Source: Serripes groenlandicus (Eukaryota > Mollusca > Bivalvia > Cardiida > Cardiidae). Taken from it: DNA of 64,000 nucleotides. The notes under the pieces were generated by a model. The model did not search any database. It saw only the letters and a list, made by a program, of their open reading frames with translations, and was not told where the DNA came from. The stretch lies in assembly GCA_031761405.1 (NCBI GenBank), contig JASEVX010000005.1, positions 38,487,590 to 38,551,589 of the forward strand, in the 5' to 3' direction. Below are positions 12,392 through 26,200 of the stretch, one piece after another (the first letter of the stretch is position 1; the number at the start of each line of letters is the position of its first letter). Made by a program: the position numbers and the translations under genes.

Positions 12392-12511
12392 CTTTTAGGT
12401 TATGAATGACATATTTTGTATTCACTATCTTAACGAGTTGCGATCTTGTTACAATGATTTAGTATATATAGAATTGAAATACATTTGACCGTCGTGTCAC
12501 GTTCAAAAGGG

Positions 12512-12735
12512 GACCGCCTCGGTGGTGTAGAAATAGTGGTAGCGGGTTCAATCCCCGGCCGGATCATATTAAAGACTTTCAAAATGGTAGTAATGGCTTT
12601 CCCTCCTAGGCGCTAAGGATTGTTGGGTAAGCATAACGACTTACTCGCAGGTGTCAAACTATATGGACAGGTAGTATTGGTAACTTACCTGAGAAACGCC
12701 GTGACATGATTGAAAAAATGTTGTAAGTGACGTAA
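12512..12735 (+). mobile_element. tRNA-derived SINE, second family
   Basis: A-box-like CGGTGGTGTAGAAATAGTGG and B-box-like GCGGGTTCAATCCCCGGCC, followed by the shared GGATTGTTGGGTAAGCATAA body and GAAACGCCGTGACATGA. Confidence 0.8.
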
Positions 12736-13035
12736 GTCACCATTCAAACAAACACTATCAAAAGGTGTAATTTCACTGTAATTACATGTTTGATGTGGAC
12801 TTTGGTCAAATTATAAAATGTATATTAAATCAAATTTGCAGTATACACAATTGAGAAAACCCCCATTAAAAGTATTTCTTTTTTAAAATATGTTAACAAT
12901 GTATTGCTTTCTTCTTTCTTAAGACATTCTTTTACAAAAAATCAGATACATATATCCGAATGTTACAAATCATGGGAATAAAATCTAATGAGTTTAAGTC
13001 TTACATTTATTGTAATCCTTCAATGACGAATGTGC

Positions 13036-13279
13036 CGAGTCCCGGTAGCTCAGTCTCTAGCGACGCGGGCTATCAGTCCAGGCGGCCATTCCGACGATTT
13101 ACAAAAGTTTTCCACAAATGGGCTCTTAGTCTACGTAGGAAAGCAGACAGTGTGTTCGGAAAGTCTGTTTTGTGGAGTACTGGTATGAGAAAGCCAGGAA
13201 ACAAAACGCATGGGTAGGTGAAGTGATATCCCTGAACAAATGTTGCAAACGGCCTAAACCTCAACCAATCAATCAATTA
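13036..13279 (+). mobile_element. tRNA-derived SINE, (AATC)n family, B-box deleted
   Basis: Head CCCGGTAGCTCAGTC and the tail CCTCAACCAATCAATCAAT are present. The GAGTTCGAATCCC B box is missing between 13085 and 13090, so this copy could not be transcribed by pol III. It lies about 550 bp upstream of the arginine kinase promoter region. Confidence 0.82.
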
Positions 13280-13824
13280 AATGACGATTGTTCTTTTTCA
13301 CACGACGCATATAATTGTGAAAAAAAACTGCTAAAACTTCTTGTCAATATATGCATTTCGGTTTCTGCATTATATAGGCGGTCAGTGAATGCTGAGGTAA
13401 GACTAAATGTATGCACACATATGTACTTACCCGAGTGTTAAATATTAACTGGACGCAGACGCAACACGACCCTTTATCTTATGTCTCGGCCTAAATGTGT
13501 GTAAGATTAACGAAAAGTATCGGTATACCTATAGAATTGTATTGGATATTTTTTGGCAATGCGATTTAAGAATCGATCTATTTAGATAACGTTCTATACT
13601 TACATGTACCTCTACAGTGTAGGGTATTGTTCAAATTCAATACTTATCGATCGTAAATACACACTTAATGTTTGTGTATCTATGTGAGTGATTTAAATTC
13701 ACCCGTCACAAACTTAGAAAGCGCTCTCCTCGTGGAAGCACTGTGAACACTACTCGTCTGTTGTTATTACAATACTGCACGGAGATTGTGAGAAAATTGG
13801 GATTCAATTAGGTTTTGGTGTATC

Positions 13825-13834
13825 AACCAATCAG
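13825..13834 (+). promoter_or_regulatory. CCAAT box upstream of arginine kinase
   Basis: AACCAATCAG matches the NF-Y consensus. It lies 161 bp upstream of the preferred ATG, at a distance that would place the transcription start around 13890-13930. No TATA box is evident in the 150 bp upstream of the ATG. Confidence 0.45.
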
Positions 13835-13985
13835 ATTCGAGTTCGCAGGTTATCCACTCGCTAGGCAACCACTCGCGTTACAGGAACCGTTTTATCGACT
13901 CTCCTCTAGATTTTTTTTCATTATGTACAGAAAATACGTAGACCAGCTCGATCCTCAGTCTGCATCGAGTGAGCAACAGAACAAC

Positions 13986-14205
13986 ATGGCATCCCAGCAA
14001 CAAATCAAGGGTGACGACAAACAGGCCGATAATAAATGGAGAAAACAATGGAACTCCGAGCCGGCGGACAAGTTGTTCAAAGAACTTAAAGGCGCTAAGA
14101 CCAACAAATCGCTATTAAATCAGTTTTTAACCGAGGAAAGATTTAATAAATTGAAGGGCAAAACAACGGATTTGGGTGGAACTTTAGCACAATGCATGAG
14201 CTCAG
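13986..14205 (+). CDS. AK: Arginine kinase exon 1
   Basis: Starts [12 protein letters not shown] and encodes the N-terminal helical region of domain 1 ([20 protein letters not shown]). Ends in CTCAG before GTAAGT; one base is carried to the next exon. The intron that follows is 7.6 kb, the largest in the gene. Confidence 0.9.
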
Positions 14206-17200
14206 GTAAGTCAATTTCTATATTTCTTATGTTTATTTCTTATTTTTATCGCACAGGTACTCGTCTAGCATTACAGTGAATTATCGGTTAATACATGTAT
14301 ACGTTTGTAATATTTCGTCATTTGGATCAGTTTGTCCTTTCGTGACCTCTAAATGAATGGACTCTGTCCAGTGCCGTTTTAATGTATTCAACTTGTGCTT
14401 TTATCTCCAATACACGTTAAGAAAACACACAGTAAGAAATTCAATAGACGTCATGGTATGTAAAGTGAAGCGACATGTTTTAGTGGCCTTCTTTTGCAAA
14501 ACCAAAATTAGATTAACCTGCTCACTAAAATTACTATATTATCGTTAGGATATATGAAATCTCAACACTGTTCGTTAAAAATCCTTCTAGAAGCTTGTCC
14601 AGACGGAACACATGCACTGGCTAGTGTTAACCCTTTCTTTCCCTCATATAGACGCTTTCTGACACCTCTGCAGCAGACGGCTTTTTGAAAACATTGTGTC
14701 AAAAGAAGAAATTGCTCGTTTTGAGCAATTTCTTCTTTTGACACAATGTTTTCCACTTTTAGTCATAGGTTATCCATTCAATTATAGAGATTTTCCATTT
14801 TTTGACAAAATATGTTCAAAGTCATCTGCTGTAAAATTGTTGTATGAGGGAAAGGGTTAATCTACAATGATAGTAACATACCGATAGTTTTATTTTTCTA
14901 TACCGTGGCTCTTTCATTATACTGAGTTTTCATACAAGTCCCACCGGTTATGTTAATGATGTATAAATTTATTAAACGTTAATCCCTCTCTTCGCATTTA
15001 ACCATTTCCCACATGCATATCTGCAGCAGATGATTTAGAGAACACTGTAGCAAAGTGTTCAAATTGAACATTATCATAAATTATCCTTTTGCAACAATGT
15101 TTTCATCTATTTTTTTTAAAAAATACATCAATCTTTTGCCAGGAATATTGTGGCAGAGTGGTAAGCGTTGGGGATTTGTAACCGGGTGTTCCGGGTTTGA
15201 ACCCCAGTTGCGGCGGTCAAGTTTGAGTACCCTTGGGAAAGACAGACAGATTTCCTTGTTTGTTTAAAACAAACAAACATTTCATTTTTCCAAATGTTTG
15301 CACGACTATTTCAGTGTAACCTGCTGCAAATTTATTCATACAAATGTGGACATTGTTCATCCGTTTTGATTCAGATCAGCAATGCAGCATGTATATACAC
15401 AGAATGGTGATATGTACTGTGCACCACGCATTCAGTGAGCCAAAAAAACTAACCAGACTGTTTGTGTATGTAGAAAGATAACATATTGCACACACGTGCA
15501 CATGTCCATGTGTCTAAAGAATAGCTCGAGTAGCTCCGCGCAGTCTGATCTGAATATGCACCGTTACCGACAGAATATTTAAAGAAACATCCATTTTCTT
15601 TTTTCCACAGTGATAATTACGTTACGGTCGTTTTCCCTTGAGTACAGCTTAACCATTTCCCTCATATAGACGCCTTCTGACGCCTCTGCAGCAGACGGCT
15701 TTTTGAAAACATTACTACAAAAGAAGAAATTGCTCAAAACCAGCAAATTCTCTTTTTGTAACCATGTTTTCAACTCGATTCAATTATTGAACTTTCGGGT
15801 ATTTTTTTCAAAGTCGTCTGGTGCAGAAGTGTTGTATGTGGGAAAGGGTTAACAAAAATGTATGGTACATGTATAAAGCTAAATAAACAAGATGGTAGTA
15901 CATGTAGAAACCGCAATAGCCTGTTCAAATAAGCGGGAGAGATAATCGATAGAACTTGCCGTTTTCACCACGCATGTATAACACAGGCATAACACGATTG
16001 AAAAATCCATGAATAAGCCGAGAATAACACTGAATCTTGTCGCTTCACATAGGTATACTGGTGATATTGTTTGGTCCAAGAAAGGGAAATACTCGGTAGA
16101 TCCGGACAATGAATAATTAATGGTACAAAGGGGTCACACGACAAGCAGTCTTGTCATTAGCTTGTTCTTGGTATAGATTCGTTCCAATAAACATCACATC
16201 TGAAACAGACGACTTTGAAACATATTTCGTGAATGAATGAAACTAGATATAAATGAAACTAAAACTAGACCTAAATGAAATACAGTTTTAGAATACAAAC
16301 TTATTACGAGCATTTTTTACTTCATTTAAACATTTTTTTAAAAAAACTCGTCAAAATGCTTCTGCATTTTACATGCTAATGCATCAGGCTATTTGAAACC
16401 TGGCATGCATACGATTGCTTTGACATCTCAAAGATCAGCAAACACCTTTTCATGGTTTGATCGCTACCAAGTAGTATTAATAGCTACAGGGGATACATGT
16501 TATGGCTGTTCATAATGTATTCATTTTGAGGTCAGTGTTTAAGATTACGAATGTAGATATTCGTGTATCCACGCTCGTATTTTCCTTAAAACCTTTACAC
16601 AACCTTTAAAATGTGCACCCAAAACATGCTTTTACTCTATTCCCCCTTCGAAATGTTTAAAAGCAGGTCTTTAATAATAGTATTATGTTCGTCATAAGTA
16701 GAGCCAATACATATGTGCTTGAAGGAGTAAGTCTGCCTTGTTTTGAACGTTTCCCTTAACCCTTTCCCTCATACGACAATTCTGCAGCAGACGACTTTGA
16801 ACGTATTTTGTCAAAACTTAGGTTATCCATTCAATTATCCAATGACCAAAAGTGGAAAACATTGTGGCAAAAGGAGAAATTGCACGTTTTGTGCAATTTC
16901 TTTTGTCAATATGTTTTTAAAAAGTCGTCTGCTGCAGAGGCGTCAGAAAGCGTCTATATGAGGGAAAGGGTTAACATCTTAGTTTAAGGAGATATATATT
17001 GAACTGTAATATTATAATATTCGATGCGGTCTTAAAATTCTTGCAACTCGACCTGAATAGAATGTGGTTTAGTAAACAGTTCAACTCCGTTGACATTTAC
17101 CTAGCTTGACGCAAGTTTTATGTAGCACTGTGCTCACTACTGTAATCGTTTTAGGCTATGAATAAATTTCATTTTAAATTTACCACCCGGGTTGATAAGC

Positions 17201-20200
17201 TTTATGATCGATGTCCGCGAATTGTTATGAAGACGGGAAAAGCGAGAGCGAAAAGTAAGAGAAAACGAATTTAACGAAACCCAAGAAAAAGCCTAATTAA
17301 AGCGCGGACCAGAATGAAAGCACATTAACTAAACCGCGGACGTAAAAGAACGCACATTTTCAGACCTTTTTTGGGTGATAATTGTTAAAAAATGTGCGTC
17401 AAATACGTCAGCTACGCTTTGTATCAGTACTACGTTATAAATGAAATAGTTTACTACGATGGTAACGATCTCGAATTTTATTATGAAGTACTACTGCAAA
17501 AATACACGGTATATATTCTAACAACCCAACATTCCTCGTTCTACTGGCGTTTGCACTTCCACCAGGTAAGCTCTCGTGGTAAGATGCGCGATTCAACGAG
17601 AACTTACCTCAGTGTTATGATGTGTTTTCTACGTAGGTTATGCTTGCGGTGTCGAATTTCAAACGATTCTTAATATAGCAATGGAAACAAAGCGTGTGAT
17701 TGGTTTCTCGCAGACTGTCGGTTTCAATATACCTGTGGAACAATGATGACGCAAAGAGTGTAAAGTTGAACGAAATCAGTGCCGTTCCAGAACTGTACCA
17801 TTGAACTGTATTGTACCCTATATGTTTTTGCACTGTCGTCTGATTTTGTATTTCAAAGGAAACATTGTGGGAAGACGATGTTAATTGTCAGCAACCTAGC
17901 ACTTTCCCGGATTGTTTTCAAAAACATTTAGTTTTAATTGGAGTTAAAAATCATTTCGCCCTTCCCATAATGTTTTAAAACCGTCTGTATTAACTATTAA
18001 GTAAAATATCGGTTATACCCATGCCTACTGCTTAATAGTTCAATACAACACATTTGCGTCAAACATTCGTCTTGTACTTGTCTAAAATAAAATAATATCA
18101 CTCGCTTTTTCATATCGAAATGCGCATGCGCGAAAATCGATGTTAAAGGTCACGAACCTACACAACAGAATAGGGTCTATATTTAGCTTAGAAACAGTTC
18201 CTACTTTAGATATTCATGGATTAACATTATTAAATGAATTCTACACAAATCAAGACATCTCTTTGAACATGAAAACAACATTTAGTAAGTTAAAATTGCT
18301 ATTAAAAGGAGAATCCGAAATTGACCTCAATGATGACACATAAGAGTCTGCATTAGGGGGTGTTGGTTCACGTCTTGAAGGGACCACTTTTGTCTTCGTA
18401 AATAAGACAAAAAACTTAAATGCGAGTGAAATAAAAAAAACTGCAAACATTAAAAAATCGGAATATTTATTTCATTTTAGATGTGTCATTTATTAGTGTT
18501 CGTAAACAACCACAATTGTAATATGTTCAAATCATCTAGATTTGTTTCTTTCTAATAATAAGCCGCCCTCCCATGTGATTTCCGAAAAGCTATTAAAAAT
18601 AGAAGTCGCGGGCTTCTGCCCGGCGACTAATAAATGTTTGGAGAGCAACGGCGTTAAATTTATACCAATCTCATCCATTGTACGTCACAACCTTAACCCT
18701 TTCCCATATACAACAAATCATCAGCAGACGACTTTGCAAAACATATCCGAACAAATTTGGAAACTCCCTAGAAATAAAAGAACAATAACTGAATAGAGTT
18801 GAAAACATGGTGACAAAAGGAGAAATTGCTCGTTTTGAGCAATTTCATCTTTTGTCGCCATGTTTTCAAAAAGGCGTCTGCTGCAGAGCCGTCAGAAAGC
18901 GTCTATATGAGGGAAAGGGTTAGACATATCCGTGACTAGACACATCCGCCTTTATTGAACATGTAGATTTATTTCACCAGAATGACCTCCAAATGTCGTA
19001 CTGATAACATGCCAGAAAAAATAGGTTATCAACCCTATAGCGCTATGAAATAAACTTTTAAAACTACGTGCAGATAACCTTGCCGTCTGTGTCTACCTTG
19101 GTACGTGATTCATCGACTGTACTCGAGGTCAGTGGTTCGAATCACATTTGATTCAAAGGCGCATTTTGATATAAAAACCGAATAACCTTGGCATCAGTGT
19201 TGTGGTAAATTCACCCGCCTCGAGAGCGGTAGATCGAGGTTCGATCCCCGATATGGATGATTTTAAAGTAGTTAAAAAAATCATGAAGTTACTTTCCTCC
19301 ATGCTTTACAAATATTACGACAAATAATACATCAATAACATATGTTCAGCGCAATGAGGAAAGTCACTTCATGATTCTGTTTAACGCCATCCAATTGGGG
19401 ATCGAGCCGCGATCTACCGCTCTCGAGGCAGGTGAATTTATCGATGGGATTACTAAACTAAGCATCCGCAGGGATGGTTGTTGTGTGTATCATTGACATA
19501 CATGTGTTTGGGAAAGTGAAAATACACGTCTGTTTCCTGTAACACTGAAAATGTGCACATACTTCTATTTTTGCGGGGATATCGACGTTTTCTCACCACA
19601 TGTTAACATAACACGCACAAGAGGTATATAACAAAACCGTGAGAGGATAAATCGATTGGCTTATACAACTAGGGTTCATTGGGGGTGTAACGCTTTTCGT
19701 TATCGCGGGTGAAACTGAAAAAATAAACAGTACTATTATAGACTTGTCTCATTGATTCGTTAATACATAATAAAAGGATAAAGTACGATAACGACTAAAG
19801 GACCACCAGGTTTTCTTGAGCGTTGTTAAATACGCTGATTAATCATTATAGATGATTAGGACACACGGTGTGACCGACTTTTAAATTGAATCGTCGCCAA
19901 CAGAACGGCGTTGACATGCACAAATAACATATAAAAAAAGGATTATTGTTGAATGTTCTTGTAAAGGTCGAATATTGTTCTCACTCTTATGGTTTGAAAA
20001 AAACACACCAATGCAATTCTATCAAAGTCTCTATTTGCAACACTTTCGTAGTGTCGAGCCCCGAAAGCCAAGTCGGTAACGACGAGGGACAGCCAGGGTT
20101 CATATACTCTTACCCAGACTAGGCCATTAATTCCTTCAGACGGCTGATAAAGGTCATTGTGACTAGAAGCGTAAGTCTTCCACCAATTGGCTAAATAGTT

Positions 20201-23200
20201 TGTGAAAAGGCAGCCAAATGCCTGGGTTTATTTCGAGACCGCCGAGCACCGGTAGCTCAGTCGGTAGCGACGCGGGCTGTCAATCCAGGGTTGTGAGTTC
20301 GAATCCCGGCTCGGCCAACTTCCTTTCCGAGGATTGACAAAGTCAATGCGACATGCGTCATTCGTCTTCCACCAATGTGTTAAGTCTATGTGTAAAAGCA
20401 GCCAGTTGCTTGGAAAGATTGTTATGTGGAGTACTGGTGTGAGAAAACCAGGAAATGCACGAGTAGGTGAACTGGCCGGGGCGCCGTGATATAACTGAGA
20501 AATTTTTAAAAACGGCGTTAAACCCCAATCAATCAATTATTTCGAGACCTATAATATGTCTATGATTTAATGATGTGCGGTGTAATTGCAAGAGAAAGCC
20601 AGGAAATCGTTAGATGAAATGGCCGCAGTGATATAACTGAGGAAACAATTATGGCCCTTTTTCGACTTAGAAAATACATTGAATTTGGGTAGAATCCAAT
20701 TATTGACTTATATAAACCCTTTCGGACATTGCTGTGAAACTTATAGTACTTGTTTACCATCATGACCACTTCTGTAGACAAGAGAAGGTAACCCTGTCAA
20801 GGATTTTAGTTTTGCCTTTTACTGCAATTCTTTGATTGTCAACTTAACAAACGTCGAGCGCGTGTTGCCATACAGACAGATAGTGTTTCTTATGTAATAC
20901 AGACTACTATTTAGAATTGTATATATGCAACAATAACCATATCTGTAATCTGGATCCGAAACTATAAAACTTTGAAAACGTTCTCAGTGTTCTGAATTGA
21001 ACTTCATGTTCCAAATAAGGCTTCTTCTGATTGGTCTGATTTGGAGAACGAATTTGCTTCTGACCAATCAGATACTTAAGCACGAATGCTGAGCACAGAT
21101 TAAACTTATTGTTTTGGAGCAAGGTCAAAGGGAAGCAATCGATCGTGATTTATCTAAGCTGAAGGCTTGTTTCGCAATCGATGTAAAACAAATAAGTTTA
21201 ACCCTTTCCCTCATACAACAATTCTGCTGAAGACGACTTTGAACATGTTGTCAAAAAATAGAAAATCTCTATAGTTGAATGGATAACCTATGACTAAAAG
21301 TGGAAAACATTGTGTCAAAAGGAGAAATTGCACGTACTATGTTTTCAAAAAGCCGTCTGCTGCAGAGGCCTCAGAAAGCGTCTATATGAGGGAAAGGGTT
21401 AAACTAAACTAAAGGGAAGCAATTCGAATCGGCTTGCCGGGTAAACATTTAGACTGCAATTGTCTGCCAATTTTGGTTGAAAGTTGAACGTGATCTTTAT
21501 CAACTTGATTTGTAACTAAAATAGTGTTGACTTTCTTTCCTTAAAGGGCCATTTTCAAAACATGTATTTTTTTATCTGAACTTGAAAGTAAGATTCACTG
21601 CGGAGTAAGGATGACCTTTGATCCGATGGTCAAACAGTAGGCCTTTTGAGATTTTGTGTAGTTTTAAGAATGGAGTTTAATTAAATATAAGTTGTTTTTT
21701 GTAATAGGCGCTTTCATTCTAAGTCTGTTAACATATGAGTGTTTGAATTCACTAAATGTATTTTTTTCTTTTTGTTAACTTCAGGGTCTCTCCATTGTGG
21801 AAGTAATGTTGGTATCTATGCCTGTGATCCATCTGCCTACACTAGCGAAGATTTCAAAGACTTGTTCAAAGATGTCATCCAACAGTACCATACTGGCGAC
21901 TCCAAGAACAATATCCAGCATCCTGAACCCAGCTTTGGCACAGCTGAAGAGATCGCAAGTCTTGGTGACCTTGATCCTTCCGGTGAATATGTCATCTCAA
22001 CTCGTGTCCGTATTGCCAGAAGTCATGAAGGCAAACCATTTCCCCCAGCAGCAAAACAAGCAGTATGTCCCTTTAGATATATACATCGAACAAGAGACCT
22101 AAATCAAGAGTTAACAACCATTTCCCACATACAACAAATCTGCGGAAGACAATTGATCTTTACAAATATAGAAAATCTCTATAAATGAATAATGAGTGAT
22201 GAGTGAAAACATTATGGCAAAAGGAGAAATTGCTTATAATGAGAATTCCTTCGCACACAATGTTTTCAAAATACCTTTGTTGCAGATGCGTCTTCATTTG
22301 GGAAATGGGTTGATAGAACAAAAATCAACTTTTGATTTACGATTAAGCCCATCAGTTTGTAATCTTTGAAAGCCATGTTAACCCTTTTAGCGCCCGAAAT
22401 GTTTAAAGTAGACTCTTCCGAGTTCAAAATCTGGTTTCTCCAATTTTCATATAATAAAATGTTGGACTATTTTGACAACTAAAAGGCAAACAATGCTGAT
22501 TTCAAGTGATACAGCTCGTCACGAGCTGACTCACCTGAATCAGTAGTGTTTGCGAAAAACATCAATATTGCCTTTGGCGCTGAAAGAGTTAACCCTTTCT
22601 CAGATATAAATGCTTTCTGAAGCAACCTTTTTTCAATAATTATAAAGTTTTTCCATATTTTTTATTTGATGTTTTCAAAGTCGTTTGCGTTAGATTTGTT
22701 GTATTTGGCAAAGGGTTAAGTGTATTATCATGTTCTATGTTATATAATTGATTTACCATTGAACTTTCGATTTGAGACTTCTTTCCCTAGTGACATTCAT
22801 GTATATGTAACACATGAGTGTCTGCACAAGTTCGTTATGGCTGGTTATAATCGCTAGGGATGATTTATGGAGGAAATAAAGAAATATCTATCAATCTATA
22901 TGTCTTTCATGTAGCATTAGCGAGATAAACAGTTAAGCTTTTACCTTCAATTTAATTTATCTTATGTCTTGAGATCACTTGTTTCAAATCGATAATTAAC
23001 GTGCATCCACTAAAACGTTGGGTGGAGTTCTTGTCTGGTGTTATAATTACTATTATGTGTAAACCAATCACCTTGAACACATTGATAAAAGAGTAATTTA
23101 GTTTGATAACGCTCAGAAAGGAACAGAAGCATCAAGCGCAGACGAAATTTTGCCATTTTTTTCACGTAGCAAGTTTTTGCTATTGACTTTTTGGGCAGGT

Positions 23201-26200
23201 AGCAAGTTCCAATTTTAAGTAGCAAATTTGCTACTTTTTACTGCTTATTTCGAATCCCGAGTCATTATTAAAATAAATCATTGGTAAATAAATTATATAA
23301 TACATATATATGGTCGATTAAAAATAAAGCATTTGATTCAACTATATATTTTGATAAAATTAGCTGCGTTTATGGGGCTTTAATGACGCGAATATATATA
23401 TACATATTGTAACATACAATGCGACGTAATATACATGTAGGGATTTCATAGCACCTTGGTGACACGTGACATCCCATGGTAAAATTCGCATGTGTTATTC
23501 GCCCTTGGATATTTCTATAATTGTTTGCAGTAGATATACAAAAAGTTGAAATGTTAATAGCCTTTTGTTGGTACATCATAAACAAAGGAAACTCAAGACT
23601 ATAACTTTGATATACTGTATACTACAAGGGTCGCACATCTACCATATTTATAAATAAAATGGAACTTAAATGTCTAGGGCCTCAACCTTGCAAGTTGGCT
23701 AAATTCGAGCCATTTGGAATTTCATAAATCGGGTGATTGATAGCATCAGTTTGCCGTGCTCTTATTAATAACATATAATTGACATTTTGTGCTTTTACCT
23801 TCTTTTAGGATTTTAAGGAAATGGAGAGACTAGGATGTGAAGGTCTTTCCACTCTGACTGGAGATCTTGCTGGAACATATCATCCTCTTTGTGGAATGGA
23901 TAAAGTCACCATGGACAAAATGATAGAGGATCATTTCCTCTTCAGAGCAGATGATGAGTAGGTTTATTTGTGGTTGATTTCTGAATTAACCCTTTCCCCC
24001 ATACAGACGCCTCTGCAGCAGATGACTTTTATAAACAATCTACATGAGTAATTTCTTCTTTTGCCACAATATTTGCAATCCCACGCAATAATTCTACTTT
24101 TATTATTAGAACTTTTCCATGTGTTTGCCTAGATCTTTTCAAAGTTGTCTGCTGCAGATTTAGTTTAGGAGGGAAGGGGTTAATTACCCGATATGATGAC
24201 ATTTCTATAGAGTTGCGTCCTTTGAGATAGTAAGGCGGAGCAGAGCCTCTGCAAAAAAAAAAAAAACCCCATATCATTTGGCATTTGCGATTTGCGATCC
24301 AGGTCTACCAGCGCATCCCAGTCTGAATTTGAGCCACACTGTTTGCCAATTAGTTACAGAAGGTTGCAAGAAACTTATGTTAAGCTCTATCCATTAGGAT
24401 CCTTAGCAAGGATGCGCATGTCAGGAGGGTCAGTCGTATGAGCCGTGCCGCGAGAAAATCAACATTATGGCCTCTGCGTAATGTATCGACCAGATCAGCC
24501 TGCGCTGTCCGCGCAGACTGATCCGGGCCGACACATTCCGTCTCAGGGGGGATAGAGGTATAGAGTAATGATTCATGAAACTGAAAATCCACTATCTTCT
24601 CCAAACTTGTTCAGCATGTTTGTGTATCCAAATTGGCAAAATTAGCTTTGTCTGCTTTTAAACTTCAACAGTTATCAAATCTTCATCAAGCTTGCATTTT
24701 TAATAGGCGCAAAACCACGGTTGCGATTACAAAAAAAACCTGGTCAAATCACTTTAGTCGTTCTAGAGATATGCCTCCCTGTCGAGCGTATTTTGTGACA
24801 GTTTGGCACTCGTTCTAATTTAAAAAGAAATCGCAATGAAAACAATACGGGTCACATCTTTTCTTCTACTTTGAGCAAATGAAAGAATGAAAAATAGATG
24901 AAAACACTTTGTGACGAAAGGAGAAACTGCTCATATATGTATTTTCTCCTTTTGCCAAAACGTTTCCAATAGGCATCAACATATGAAAAAGGGTTTAATT
25001 CAAAGCCAATGACATTTCAGCGTACTTGGAGATGCCGGTGGTTACAGTTGCTGGGATGCTGGTAGAGGTATCTACCATAACGCAGACAAGACCTTCCTTA
25101 CTTGGCTCAATGAAGAGGATCATTTCCGATTCATTTCTATGCAAATGGGAGGAAACCTTGGTCAAGTCTTCAAACGTCTTGCTGATGTAAGTTAATCCTA
25201 ATGGATTTACCGGTTTCTGATTAGGATTTTAGCTTATCTGACTTTTATTACGTTTTCATGATCTTGAATTGTCTTGGTAGAGCAAGGACCATGACTATGA
25301 ACGTCTAGTGTGTGTCTATTGTAAATAGTTGTTAAACAAAGTGGAAACCTGGTCATTTGATCGATATAGGTATTACAGCGGGCGATTATCAGGAAATAGT
25401 TCCTGGCAGGTATGAAAGTTATTGTGACAATTCATTGACCATTGACATTTGAATACATCAGTAAGACTTGAAAAACTGAATGTGTTTGTACAGATCTCAG
25501 AAGTAATACATTCCTTAACCCTTTCCCTCATACAACAATTCTGCAGCAGACGAATTGGAACATATTTTGTCAAAAAATAGAAAATCTCTATAATTGATTG
25601 GATAACCCATGACTAAAAGTGGAAAACATTGTGTCAAAAGGAGAAATTGCTCGTTTTGAGCAATTTCTTCTTTTGTCACAATGTTTTAAAAAATCCGTCT
25701 GCTGCAGAGGCGTCAGAAAGTGTCTATATGAGAGAAAGGGTTAAACAATGTCCGATATTAATCAAAATAATAATTTAAAGGTGTGTGTACACAGTTAGGT
25801 TAGAATATGCATGGTCAATTACTGTTCTCAATTGCAAGCTAATTACAAGGTCCTTTTAACTGAAAATATGTCTGCTAAATAACTTTATTTGGATAATTAT
25901 GACTGACAGATAATTACATTAAGACCTAGCATAAACGTTAAATTGTTCAAGGTAATGGTTATAGCTGGGGAAAAAACCTGCCATAAGTTTTGGTTAAACT
26001 TGCTATGATCAGTCCGACATTGTTTTTTCATCAATGTAAGTCTTATTTCTCAACGACAAATGTAAGGCTTTGGAACTCGAACTGATTATCATTAGATGCA
26101 AGATTAATGCATGAGGCACTTACAAATGTGGATGCATTTTGAAACATTGCAGCAGACTGCTTTGTAAAGTATTGTGGACAAAGATGGAAAAAAAGCAATT

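Noticed and set aside
13923..13985. Upstream in-frame ATG extending arginine kinase by 21 residues
   Set aside because: Its context is poorer (T at +4), it follows a T-rich stretch near the likely transcription start, and the added residues resemble no arginine kinase N-terminus I know. It is kept as an alternative, not the main call.
22063..22188. Longer exon 2 continuing in frame beyond 22062
   Set aside because: The frame remains open to 22188 only by chance and reads into a MITE. The conserved kinase sequence continues at 23809 after a GTATGT donor.
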